Shown here: positions 22,902-32,406 of the stretch, piece after piece
Layout of the letters: each line of letters begins with the position of its first letter
Numbering within the stretch: position 1 is the stretch's first letter
DNA from: Elusimicrobiota bacterium
GTDB lineage: Bacteria > Elusimicrobiota > Elusimicrobia > Elusimicrobiales > UBA9959
Length of the DNA: 50,620 bases
Reading direction: 5' to 3'
Assembly (NCBI GenBank): GCA_003450815.1
Contig: DMES01000038.1
Location: 1 to 50,620, forward strand
Notes under the pieces: generated by a model
Database searches by the model: none
The model's input: only the letters and a program-made list of their open reading frames with translations
What the model was told of the DNA's origin: nothing
Position numbers and translations under genes: made by a program

Positions 22902-25900
22902 ATGCTAAAAAATGTCTCTGCAAGGGGCTATTTTCGGAAAAAAGCGGCTTTTTGGCGTCCGCTTATTGCCGCTTTAGGGCTTATTTTCTTCCAGGGCTCC
23001 GCATATCCCGTACCCAACCCCAATGTGATGATCCTGCTTGATTCGTCTCCAAGTATGGATGTGGCGAACGCTGGTGGCATTGTTTTGGCTTTGCCTGATT
23101 ATGTGCGCTCGACAACATACTCCAATTGCTCCCCCAAATTTTATACCACGGCAGCTGTATATAGTTACGACAGCGGGATCTACTCGCAATATGCCGCAAA
23201 TATTCCGGCTGTTTCTTCGGCTCCTGCCCGGGCCGCCCTTACCGCGCGCGGTTTCTGGTTCGGCACTATAGGTACTTCATCATTGAAACTGTTTCACGGC
23301 AACTACCTGAATTATGAGTTCTGTTCCAGCAAGGTCAACCGTACCAAGCTGTCAATAGCGAAGAGTGTTATCAAAACCATTATAGACGCCATCCCGGGAA
23401 AGAACTTCGGTGTCATGAAGTTTAATTTAACGGACGATGGAGGGGAAATGGTCGCTGAAATAGGGACCTCAACCACATCCATTGCTGCGGCTGTAGATGG
23501 AATCAGCACAAGCGGGTTTACTCCTTTAGGGCCGCAACTCCGCGATGCGGGACGCTATTTTGACGGTTCATTCGGCAGTTACGCAAGCCCCATTCAGGAT
23601 GCATGCCAGCAAAATTCGGTTTTTATTATAACCGACGGAGAAGAAAATAGATGGGGGGATCCTCACACAGAGATAGTTCCTCAGGCGGGGATAGAGTACA
23701 ACAGAGACCATTCAACAGTTTTTGCAGGCACACAGAGCCTGATTGTAAACACTGTCAGCTTTTACCTTACGGACGCACCCGCTATCAGTTCTCTTACCGC
23801 AGCGGCTTATTTCGGTGGAGGGACTTATCTTCCAGCCAATGACCCGGCCCAACTTGCGCAGGCGTTTTTTTTGATCCCTCCGGGTATAACGCTGACAGCC
23901 CCTCTGCCGAATTCCATAGTTTCGGGCAATATAATGTTATCCGCCGCGGTCGGTAATTCGGCATGCATAACATCGCTGCAGTTTCAGGTGGACGGCAGTA
24001 CCGTGGGCTCTCCCATAACAGCCGCGCCGTTCACTTACACCTGGAATTCCAACAGCGTGCTGAACGGAACGCATACGGTAACGGCCATTATGCTGGATGG
24101 GTACGGCAATACCAACATCTCTTTTCCCGCGCTGATAACCACAAACAACGACCAGACTCCGCCCACTATAAGCAATGTGCTGTGGACTACCTGGTATACC
24201 TCAGCTACGGTAACCTGGCAGACCACTGAGGCTGGCAATACTCAGGTGGAGTACGGGACCACTACGGCTTACGGCACGCAGACCACGCTTAACGCCGCCC
24301 TGGTTACCACCCACACACAGTCAATCAGAGGCTTGGCCGCCGGGACAATGTATCATTCCAAGGTGAAGTCAAGCGATGCGCTGGGAAATCTTGCCTCGCA
24401 GGGCGACTATTCATTTATCACTAACGGCATTCCCATAACGGCCCCGGCGGCGAACGCCACTGTTTCCGGCAATGTCACCTTGTCTGTCGGCGCTAATACT
24501 GAGTGGGCGTCGGTGCAGTTCAAGGTGGACGGTGTTAACAGGGGAGCTCCCATAACAGTTCCCTTTAATTACGTCTGGTATTCCACCGATGTTCCCAACG
24601 GCTCGCATATAATAACGGCCGCGGTGCTGGATACGGACGGCAATACCAACCTCTCTTTACCCTTATCGGTAACAACGAACAACGACCAGACTCCGCCGGC
24701 TATCAGCGGCGTAGGTTGGACGGTGTGGTATACCTCCGCCTCTGTAACATGGCATACCAACGAACAGAGCGATACCCAGGTGGAATATGGAACCGCAACG
24801 ACTTACGGCGCCCAGACCGCTTTAAACACCGTCATGGTTACCACCCACACACAGTCTGTGAGGAGCCTGCCCACCGTTACCACATATCATTCCAAGGTGA
24901 AGTCCAGTGACGCGCTGGGAAATCTTGCCACACAGAGCGACTATGTGTTCACCACAAATGGTATTCCGTTAACAGCCCCGCAGCAGAATGCCACAGTTTC
25001 AGGTAATATCACCTTGTCTGTCGGCGCCAATTCGGAGTGGGCATCGGTGCAGTTTATGGTTGACGGCATCAATAAAGGCTCTCCAGTGACCGCGCCGTTT
25101 AATTATATCTGGTATTCCACCGAAGCGGCTAATGGTGGGCATACGATAACGGCCGCGGTGCTGGATACTGACGGCAATACCAACATATCTTTACCTGTAT
25201 CCGTGACCGCAAACAACGACAAGACTCCACCGATAATAAGCGGCGTCGGCTGGACGGTGTGGTATACCTCCGCCGCTGTAACCTGGCTGACCAGCGAACC
25301 GGGCGATACCCAGGTGGAGTATGGGACCACCACGGCTTACGGCACGCAGACAACTCTTAATACCAGCACGGTCACCATTCACACACAGTCTGTAAGAGGC
25401 TTGCCCACCGAGACTACATACCATTCCAAGGTGAAATCACGGGATGCGGCGGGAAATCTTACCGCGCAAAGCGACTATGTATTTGCCACGAACGGCATTC
25501 CTTTAACGGCCCCGCTCGCGGATTCCATAGTCGCTGGAAATGTAACGTTGTCTCTCAGGGCCAATTCGGAGTGGGCTTCGGTACAGTTCAAGGTGGACGG
25601 CGTCAACCAGGGCTCTCCCGTGGCCGCTCCTCCGTTTAACTATATCTGGAATTCCACAGATGTGGCTAACGGCGGACATACCGTAACGGCAGCGGTGCTG
25701 GATAAGGACGGCAACACCAACCTCTCTTTGCCTGTACCTGTAACCGTAAACAACGACATTACTCCCCCGGTAATCACAGGCGTAGGCTGGACAGTGTGGT
25801 ATACCTCAGCCGCGGTAACCTGGCAGACCGACGAACCGGCCGATACCCAGGTGGAATATGGACTAACCACTGATTACGGCGCGCAGACCACACTTAACAC

Positions 25901-28900
25901 CTCCATGGTTACCGCCCATACGCAGTTCGTAAGAGGCTTGCCCACCGTGACCACGTATCATTCAAAAGTGGCTTCGCGGGACTCTTCGGGCAACCTTACC
26001 ACGCAGAGCGATTATGTATTTGCCACGAACGGCATTCCTTTAACCGCGCCGGCGGCTAATGCAGTTGTTTCAGGCACTGTCACCTTGTCTGTCGGAGCCA
26101 ATTCGGAGTGGGCATCGGTGCAGTTTAAGGTGGACGGAGCGAACAAAGGGTCTCCCGTGAGCTCCCCTCCGTTCAATTACATCTGGAATTCCACCGACGC
26201 GGTAAACGGAGCGCATACTATAACCGCCGCGGTGCTGGATAAGGACGGCAACACTAATATCTCCCTGCCTGTGTCCGTCACTGTAGGCAACGACCAGATT
26301 CCCCCTGTATTCACCGGCGTAGGCTGGACGGTGTGGTATACCTCCGCCGCTGTAACCTGGCAGACCGACGAACCTGCCGATACCCAGGTGGAGTATGGGA
26401 CCACCACGGCTTACGGCGCGCAAACTACTCTTAACGCCTCAATGGTTACAACCCATACTCAGGCCGTAAGAGGCTTGCCCACCGGAACCACCTATCATTC
26501 AAAAGTGAAGTCGCGCGACGCATTGGGAAATATCGCCGCGCAGAGCGACTATGTATTCACGACGAATGGCATTCCCTTGACAGCCCCTGCGGCGAACGCC
26601 ACTGTTGTGGGTAATGTCACCTTGTCTGTGGGCGCCAATTCGGAGTGGGCATCGGTACAATTCAAGGTGGACGGCAGTACCGTGAGCTCTGCCATAACAT
26701 CGCCTTTCAATTATAGCTGGGATTCCAGCAGCGTGACGAACGGAGGACATACGATAACAGCTGTGGTGCTGGATAAGGACGGCCACACCAACACCTCTTT
26801 GCCCGTGTCCGTAACCGTAGGCAACAATCCATCCGGTATCACCGGGGTGGCCTGGACGGTTTGGTATACCTCAGCCTCGGTAACGTGGCAGACAGACGCC
26901 CCGGCTGATACGCAGGTGGAGTATGGGCTAACCCCGGTTTACGGCTCGCAAACAACTCTGAACGCCGCTATGGTTACCACCCACACACAGGCTGTAAGAG
27001 GCTTGCCCACCGGCACACTCTATCATTCCAAGGTGAAGTCAAGGAATGTGGCACTGGTCCTTGCCGAGCAGGGCGACTATTTATTTACCACAAATCGCGT
27101 TCCCTTAACAGCCCCTGCGGCTAACGCTACTGTTTCCGGCAATGTCACACTATCTGTAGGAGCCAATTCGGAGTGGGTGTCAGTGCAGTATAAAGTGGAT
27201 GGAGTCAACCAAGGCTCTCCTGTGACCGCTCCGTTTAGTTACCTATGGCACTCCACCGAGGCGGCTAACGGAGGGCGTACGATAACGGCCGCGGTGCTGG
27301 ATATTGACGGAAACACCAACATCTCTTTACCCGTGTCCGTGACCGTAAATAACGACTGGACTCCGCCGGTGATCACCGGTGTGGCCTGGACGGTGTGGTA
27401 TACCTCCGCCGCTGTAACCTGGCAGACCGGCGAGCAATCCGATACCCAGGTGGAGTATGGACTGACCACGGCTTACGGCGCGCAGACCACTCTTAACGCC
27501 TCCATGGTTACCTCGCATACGCAGTCTGTAAGAGGCTTGCCCACCGGTACTACATATCATTCCAAAGTGAAGTCGCGGGATGCGGCCGGAAATCTTACAA
27601 CACAAAGCGACTACTTGCTTACTACTAACGGCATTCCACTAACGGCCCCTTCGGCTAATGCCACTGTCTCAGGCAATGTAGTCTTGTCAGTCGGAGCCAA
27701 TCCGGAGTGGGTGTCGGTGCAGTTTAAAGTGGATGGGGTCAACCAAGGCTCTGCGGTAAACGCTCCGTTCAATTACACCTGGGATTCCACCGAAGCGACG
27801 AACGGAGGACATACGATAACGGCCGCGGTGCAGGATATGGACGGCAACACCAACCTCTCTTTGCCCGTATCCGTGACCGTTAACAACGATGTGGCTCCGC
27901 CGGTAATTACAGGCGTCGCCTGGACGGTGTGGTATACCTCCGCCGCGGTAACCTGGCAGACCAGCGAGCTGTCCGATACCCAGGTAGAGTATGGGACTAC
28001 CACGGCTTACGGCGCGCAGACCGCTCTTGACGCCGCCCTGGTTGCCACACACACGCAGTCTGTAAGAGGACTCCCCGCCGTAACCACATATCATTCCAAG
28101 GTTAAGTCAAGTGACTCGTCGGGCAACCTTACCGCGCAGAGCGACTATATATTTACCACTAATGGCATTCCGTTAACCTCCCCGCCTGCCAATACTATGG
28201 TTTTGGGCAATGTCGTGTTGTCTGTCGGGAACAATTCGGAATGGGCATTGGTGCAGTTTATGGTTGACGGCGTTAACAAGGGCTCTCCTGTGGGCGCGCC
28301 TCCGTTCAATTACACCTGGGATTGCACCGATGTTTCTAACGGCGCGCATATAATAACGGCCGCGGTGCAGGATCATGACGGCAACACCAACACCTCTTTA
28401 CCCATTTCCGTGACCGTAAACAACGACCTGACTCCGCCGGTGATCACCGGCGTCGGCTGGACTGTGTGGTATACTTCCGCCGCCGCGGCGTGGCAGACCA
28501 ACGAACCGGCAGATACCCAGGTGGAGTATGGGACCACCACGGCTTACGGCGCCCAGACCACGCTTAACGCCGCCCTGGTTACCACCCACACACAGCCCGC
28601 AAGGGGATTGACAGCGGGAATACTGTATCATTCCAAGATTAAGTCACGGGACGTGTCCGCAAATCTTACCGCGCAGAGCGACTATATCTTCACTACTCAG
28701 GGTATTCCCTTAACCGCCCCGCTGGCAAATGCCGCGGTGTTGGGTAATGTCCTGTTATCCGTAGACGCCAATTCAGAGTGGGTCTCGGTACAGTTCAAGG
28801 TGGACGGCAATAACAAGGGCGCTCCGGTGACCGCGCCGTTTAATTATGTCTGGAATTCAAATGATGTGGCTAACGGCGGCCATACAATAACGGCCGCGAT

Positions 28901-31067
28901 CCGGGATATTGACGGCAATACCAATATCTCCTTGCCCGTGTCAGTAACGGTAGGCAACGACCGCACACCGCCGGTGATCAGCAGCGTAACCTGGACGATC
29001 TGGTATACCTCCGCAGCTATAACGTGGCAGACCGACGAGCCGGCCGATACCCAGATAAATTATGGAACCACCACGGCTTACGGCTCCCTGTATTACAGCG
29101 ATGTTATGGGTACAAACCATAGCGTGCTGCTTACCGGCTTGTATCCCGGCAGTGAATATCACTCCACGCTAAGGTCCAAAGACGCGGCGCTGAATGCCAC
29201 TGTATACGGCGATAACTTATTTATTACCATCGCCTATCCCATACTGGGGGAACTGGATCGTCTGAAACTCAGCTTCGGCACCGCGCGCCTGCCCGGACCG
29301 GGCACAAAATTCGGCAATAATCCTTACGCTTTGACGGCTGGCAATTGTTACGGCCTTACCATTGAAGCGATAAATACAGATAATACCCACTATCCTCTGG
29401 ACGCCGTGCTGCAGATAGGACAATACAGCCTGGATAATTCAGGTGCGGATGTCTCGCTGGTTTCCGGTATCGCTTTGAACAGTTCATATCAATTAGGGAT
29501 TTCCACCCTTGTTGTCACAATGAAAAGCGGGTATGCTTATCTGGGCTCTGAGACGGATCCCGACGAAAAAATATGCTTCTATAGAGCCTCGCGGGCGCCC
29601 GGTACATACCCATCGGTGGGGGCGGGCATCGGCGACTTTCACCTGAAAGTTACACAAATTTCCTCGCCCACTCTCAGCGGTGTATCCGCTGGTTATGTAG
29701 GCTGGCCCGGTTATGCCAGAAGCATCTCCCTGCTTCAGCCCTACCAGACGTTCGCCCCGGCCACACCGACAGGCGTGACTGGGGCAACAGCTGTCCAAAT
29801 GCAGGGGACGCCTTTCCTGGTGCAGGCCTACATAGTGGACGCTTTCTTTAACAACACTTACAACAACACGGACACGCTTCGTTTCACTTCCTCCCTGTCA
29901 GCGCAAACCGGCTTTTTTCCGTTTGAAGGTCGTGTGGCTAACGGGCTGCTTATTTCAAGCGTGACGGTGGACGCATGCGCAGAGTCGCCTGTATTGTCGG
30001 TGCAGGACCTTACCACACCGTCAATAGCCAACGGGCAGATTACAATTACCATGGGCGCCTGCGGCGCTGTACCTCCTGGCCCGGGTTTCTACCAGGTTGC
30101 TATTCCTGGTCTGGGGAAGGCGGGTGACCCTTTTGCAGTTACGATCACCGTTAAAAATGTCAGCATTACGCCAGGCGCCGGAAGCGTAAGATATGCCGGC
30201 AACCTGATCCCGCTGGTCCCTCTGGATTTGACCCATTTCACTTATGCTGGCGGGGTGTTCGGGCTGCCGGCTTTTGAGTTCAGCATCCCGGATGGTTATA
30301 TAGGCGACTATGTTTACACGCTCAATAATCAGACCTATAGCCGCAATGATGTTATCTGGATGCAGTTGGTGGCTACAGCTCCGAACGAGTTGAATCATGC
30401 CACGGCACTCGGCGGCCCTATGCAGGTCCTTCCCGGCAATCCCGAGAGACTTACCGCTTCCGTTTCACCAAACACCCTTGGCCCTTTAAGTTCCGCAGTG
30501 ATTACGGCAAAACTTATCGACCGCTACGGGAACGGTGTTCCTAATTCCGATGTCGCGGCGCAGGTCAGGCAGGGCACAGGCGACCTTAATGTGGGGGGAG
30601 TGCCCGCCTCGTATGTGACGGTCCAGACGGGCGCGGACGGAGAAGTCACCATACCTTTCATCAGCCATCAGATTTCCGAAACCGATAAGGTTACCGTGTG
30701 GGTTCCCGGCGTGCCCGGTATTCCCGAGGTAGAGCTGACTATCTTTATCACTCTGTTAGGCGACAAGAATGTGGCCGCGTATCCCAATCCCACAAAAATA
30801 ACCGTGCGGCCGGTCACCATTGAATACAAGCTGGATGATGACAGCGATGTGGAACTTCTGATTTGCACCCCGCTCGGCCAGAAGGTCTGGCTGAAGGAGA
30901 TCGCGGCGGGCTCTCCCGGCGGGCTTGCGGGGTATAATACGGTGGAGTGGAACGGGCGCAACGGAGCGGGGCATCAGGTAGCTGTCGGCGTTTACGGGCT
31001 TCATCTGCGTGTGACCTCGAAAGGCCACACGAAAGAGACAAAAACGCGCCTGGGTATAATAAAATGA
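22902..31067 (+). CDS. Giant secreted vWA/Ig/FN3 repeat protein (copy 1)
   Basis: About 2721 residues. A signal peptide (to about residue 35) is followed by a PilY1-like von Willebrand A domain (40-330) with a complete metal site start DSSPS (47-51), the LKLFHGNYLNYEFC segment, TPLGPQLRDA and IITDGEE. Then come ten modules of about 178 residues (330-2110), each one Ig-like domain (PLTAP..NATVSGNVTLSVG type) plus one FN3/purple-acid-phosphatase-N-like domain (GWTVWYTSAAVTWQT ... TQVEYGTTTAYG). A C-terminal region (2110-2620) includes an invasin-like Ig domain (LIDRYGNGVPNSDVAAQVRQ), and a final FlgD-like Ig domain starts at AYPNPTKITVRP (about 2623) and ends GIIK. It is probably a cell-surface fibre or adhesin. 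The stop overlaps the barrel gene's start (ATGA). The start at 22902 is chosen for the signal peptide; the ribosome site is weak. Confidence 0.82.
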   Translation: MLKNVSARGYFRKKAAFWRPLIAALGLIFFQGSAYPVPNPNVMILLDSSPSMDVANAGGIVLALPDYVRSTTYSNCSPKFYTTAAVYSYDSGIYSQYAANIPAVSSAPARAALTARGFWFGTIGTSSLKLFHGNYLNYEFCSSKVNRTKLSIAKSVIKTIIDAIPGKNFGVMKFNLTDDGGEMVAEIGTSTTSIAAAVDGISTSGFTPLGPQLRDAGRYFDGSFGSYASPIQDACQQNSVFIITDGEENRWGDPHTEIVPQAGIEYNRDHSTVFAGTQSLIVNTVSFYLTDAPAISSLTAAAYFGGGTYLPANDPAQLAQAFFLIPPGITLTAPLPNSIVSGNIMLSAAVGNSACITSLQFQVDGSTVGSPITAAPFTYTWNSNSVLNGTHTVTAIMLDGYGNTNISFPALITTNNDQTPPTISNVLWTTWYTSATVTWQTTEAGNTQVEYGTTTAYGTQTTLNAALVTTHTQSIRGLAAGTMYHSKVKSSDALGNLASQGDYSFITNGIPITAPAANATVSGNVTLSVGANTEWASVQFKVDGVNRGAPITVPFNYVWYSTDVPNGSHIITAAVLDTDGNTNLSLPLSVTTNNDQTPPAISGVGWTVWYTSASVTWHTNEQSDTQVEYGTATTYGAQTALNTVMVTTHTQSVRSLPTVTTYHSKVKSSDALGNLATQSDYVFTTNGIPLTAPQQNATVSGNITLSVGANSEWASVQFMVDGINKGSPVTAPFNYIWYSTEAANGGHTITAAVLDTDGNTNISLPVSVTANNDKTPPIISGVGWTVWYTSAAVTWLTSEPGDTQVEYGTTTAYGTQTTLNTSTVTIHTQSVRGLPTETTYHSKVKSRDAAGNLTAQSDYVFATNGIPLTAPLADSIVAGNVTLSLRANSEWASVQFKVDGVNQGSPVAAPPFNYIWNSTDVANGGHTVTAAVLDKDGNTNLSLPVPVTVNNDITPPVITGVGWTVWYTSAAVTWQTDEPADTQVEYGLTTDYGAQTTLNTSMVTAHTQFVRGLPTVTTYHSKVASRDSSGNLTTQSDYVFATNGIPLTAPAANAVVSGTVTLSVGANSEWASVQFKVDGANKGSPVSSPPFNYIWNSTDAVNGAHTITAAVLDKDGNTNISLPVSVTVGNDQIPPVFTGVGWTVWYTSAAVTWQTDEPADTQVEYGTTTAYGAQTTLNASMVTTHTQAVRGLPTGTTYHSKVKSRDALGNIAAQSDYVFTTNGIPLTAPAANATVVGNVTLSVGANSEWASVQFKVDGSTVSSAITSPFNYSWDSSSVTNGGHTITAVVLDKDGHTNTSLPVSVTVGNNPSGITGVAWTVWYTSASVTWQTDAPADTQVEYGLTPVYGSQTTLNAAMVTTHTQAVRGLPTGTLYHSKVKSRNVALVLAEQGDYLFTTNRVPLTAPAANATVSGNVTLSVGANSEWVSVQYKVDGVNQGSPVTAPFSYLWHSTEAANGGRTITAAVLDIDGNTNISLPVSVTVNNDWTPPVITGVAWTVWYTSAAVTWQTGEQSDTQVEYGLTTAYGAQTTLNASMVTSHTQSVRGLPTGTTYHSKVKSRDAAGNLTTQSDYLLTTNGIPLTAPSANATVSGNVVLSVGANPEWVSVQFKVDGVNQGSAVNAPFNYTWDSTEATNGGHTITAAVQDMDGNTNLSLPVSVTVNNDVAPPVITGVAWTVWYTSAAVTWQTSELSDTQVEYGTTTAYGAQTALDAALVATHTQSVRGLPAVTTYHSKVKSSDSSGNLTAQSDYIFTTNGIPLTSPPANTMVLGNVVLSVGNNSEWALVQFMVDGVNKGSPVGAPPFNYTWDCTDVSNGAHIITAAVQDHDGNTNTSLPISVTVNNDLTPPVITGVGWTVWYTSAAAAWQTNEPADTQVEYGTTTAYGAQTTLNAALVTTHTQPARGLTAGILYHSKIKSRDVSANLTAQSDYIFTTQGIPLTAPLANAAVLGNVLLSVDANSEWVSVQFKVDGNNKGAPVTAPFNYVWNSNDVANGGHTITAAIRDIDGNTNISLPVSVTVGNDRTPPVISSVTWTIWYTSAAITWQTDEPADTQINYGTTTAYGSLYYSDVMGTNHSVLLTGLYPGSEYHSTLRSKDAALNATVYGDNLFITIAYPILGELDRLKLSFGTARLPGPGTKFGNNPYALTAGNCYGLTIEAINTDNTHYPLDAVLQIGQYSLDNSGADVSLVSGIALNSSYQLGISTLVVTMKSGYAYLGSETDPDEKICFYRASRAPGTYPSVGAGIGDFHLKVTQISSPTLSGVSAGYVGWPGYARSISLLQPYQTFAPATPTGVTGATAVQMQGTPFLVQAYIVDAFFNNTYNNTDTLRFTSSLSAQTGFFPFEGRVANGLLISSVTVDACAESPVLSVQDLTTPSIANGQITITMGACGAVPPGPGFYQVAIPGLGKAGDPFAVTITVKNVSITPGAGSVRYAGNLIPLVPLDLTHFTYAGGVFGLPAFEFSIPDGYIGDYVYTLNNQTYSRNDVIWMQLVATAPNELNHATALGGPMQVLPGNPERLTASVSPNTLGPLSSAVITAKLIDRYGNGVPNSDVAAQVRQGTGDLNVGGVPASYVTVQTGADGEVTIPFISHQISETDKVTVWVPGVPGIPEVELTIFITLLGDKNVAAYPNPTKITVRPVTIEYKLDDDSDVELLICTPLGQKVWLKEIAAGSPGGLAGYNTVEWNGRNGAGHQVAVGVYGLHLRVTSKGHTKETKTRLGIIK
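23886..29240 (+). repeat. Ten tandem Ig+FN3 coding modules, period about 534 bp
   Basis: The coding sequence for the GWTVWYTSA motif recurs about every 534 bases (for example near 24715, 25249, 25786 and 26320), giving ten modules. The first (WTTWYTSATVTWQTTE) and last (WTIWYTSAAITWQTDE) modules are the most different and cap the array. The inner ones are very alike, which points to expansion by recombination. Confidence 0.85.
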
Positions 31068-32326
31068 CGAGATCACGGGCTATATTTCTTGGGGTCATTT
31101 TATCGCAATTCGCTTTGTCGGCGGGTTCTGTCCGCGCAGCTGAGGACGCCGGTTTGCCAGGTGAGTATCTGAATTATACCGGCTACAGGGCGCTTGGGAT
31201 GGGACGCGCTTACACAGCTCTGGCTGACGGTCCGGACGCTCTCTGCTGGAATCCGGCCGGCCTGGGCTATCTGCGCCCCAACACTATCAGCATGACTCAT
31301 ACGCGTACGATGGAAGAATTTAACCTGGACAGTATCTTTTATGCGCAGCCGGTGTTTAAAAAGGGCGCCTTCGGAGTGGGCTATATAAGGCAGGATTCGG
31401 GCAGGCTGATCATGACCGACGATTTGAACCGCACTATGGGCAGGTACAGCGATGTGCAGGAGACGGCCGTAATGGGCTATGGTGTTTCCATCATCAACAA
31501 ACGTTCGTCAAAGAAGCTGCTGCACAGGCTGGCGATAGGAAGCACCATAAAATATTCCCGGCAAAGCCTCTACAATGTCAAAGCAGGGGGCTGGGGGCTG
31601 GACGCGGGGATCCTGGCGAAGCTTAAATACAACCTGTCACTTGGAATACGGGTACAGAATCTTGTAGCGCCCACGCTTAAATATGAAACCGCCAGCGATA
31701 AATTCCCCCGGAGCGTGGTAATGGGGCTCGCGCTGACATTATGGGGGGGGCAGGTTGTAGCGGCGGTGGACGCGGGGCAGGCCTTGGGGGTGACCCAGAA
31801 GCTGAAATGCAACATAGGCGCGGAAGGGACGCTGTGGAAGACCCTGAAATTACGCGCAGGCTATGACATAAGCAACCGTGAATCCATATTCGGCTTCGGC
31901 TATACCTTCGGACGGAGCGAGGCGGCGTACGCGGCCAATGTGACCGCCGAGGGGCCCACGCAGAACGCGGGCTTCTCCTACGAGTTCGGCGGTTTCCCTG
32001 TTACTATCACCGCCAATCCGGAGGTGTTCTCGCCTGTCGGCCTTAAAAAGTCCACCACTTTCACAGTGAAGATAAACCCGGCCACCCGCATATACAGCTG
32101 GACGCTGTACATCAAGGATCAGGACGGCAATGTGGCGCGCTCATTTAGGGGCAACGGCTCGCCTCCGGGAGAGCTGACCTGGGACGGCTCAACACAGGGC
32201 GGCTCGATGGTGGCTGCGAGCAGCTATATTTATACCATGGAAGTAACGAATGCTGAAGGGAAGAAAGAAACCACTCCTTCGCAGGTAATACGCGTTGTTT
32301 ACGGAACACCGCTGGACAGACTGTAA
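31064..32326 (+). CDS. PorV-like outer-membrane barrel with FlgD-like Ig tail (copy 1)
   Basis: A 420-residue protein with a signal peptide (MTRSRAIFLGVILSQFALSA, cleaved near VRA-AE). The body (about 28-320) is a PorV/PorQ/UPF0164-type barrel: the diagnostic N-terminal LGMGRAYTALADGPDALCWN with PAGLGYL, then alternating strands such as FKKGAFGVGYIRQDSGRLIM and LGIRVQNLVAPTLKYE. The last 100 residues are a FlgD-like Ig domain (WTLYIKDQDGNVARSFRG, LTWDGSTQGGSM). In Bacteroidota PorV shuttles type IX secretion cargo with C-terminal sorting domains. Here the ATG overlaps the stop of the giant protein that ends in a FlgD-like domain, so a cargo/barrel pair is an attractive inference, not a demonstrated fact. 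Confidence 0.8.
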   Translation: MTRSRAIFLGVILSQFALSAGSVRAAEDAGLPGEYLNYTGYRALGMGRAYTALADGPDALCWNPAGLGYLRPNTISMTHTRTMEEFNLDSIFYAQPVFKKGAFGVGYIRQDSGRLIMTDDLNRTMGRYSDVQETAVMGYGVSIINKRSSKKLLHRLAIGSTIKYSRQSLYNVKAGGWGLDAGILAKLKYNLSLGIRVQNLVAPTLKYETASDKFPRSVVMGLALTLWGGQVVAAVDAGQALGVTQKLKCNIGAEGTLWKTLKLRAGYDISNRESIFGFGYTFGRSEAAYAANVTAEGPTQNAGFSYEFGGFPVTITANPEVFSPVGLKKSTTFTVKINPATRIYSWTLYIKDQDGNVARSFRGNGSPPGELTWDGSTQGGSMVAASSYIYTMEVTNAEGKKETTPSQVIRVVYGTPLDRL

Positions 32327-32406
32327 AGAATTTTGAGTGTATTATGTCGTACGCGATAGAAAGTTTCTTGCCAGCAAATAGTGTGTGGATTCTGATTTGG
32401 AGAGTT

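Larger units (their letters stand above)
23019..32326 (+). repeat. Duplicated giant+barrel unit, copy 1
   Basis: Homology with copy 2 (34594-43877) begins abruptly at the vWA domain, where 20 bases (CCCAATGTGATGATCCTGCT) are identical, and runs to the end of the PorV-like gene. The copies are 9308 and 9284 bases long. Module order is the same in both, including module 6 with its shortened linker (NNPSGITGVAW), so the full array existed before duplication. Identity is highest in the C-terminal domain and barrel gene, where long stretches are nearly the same. Confidence 0.85.

Noticed and set aside
22902..31067. Giant protein as a true PilY1
   Set aside because: Only the vWA-like head resembles PilY1. 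The C-terminal beta-propeller and calcium loop are absent and no type IV pilus genes are nearby.
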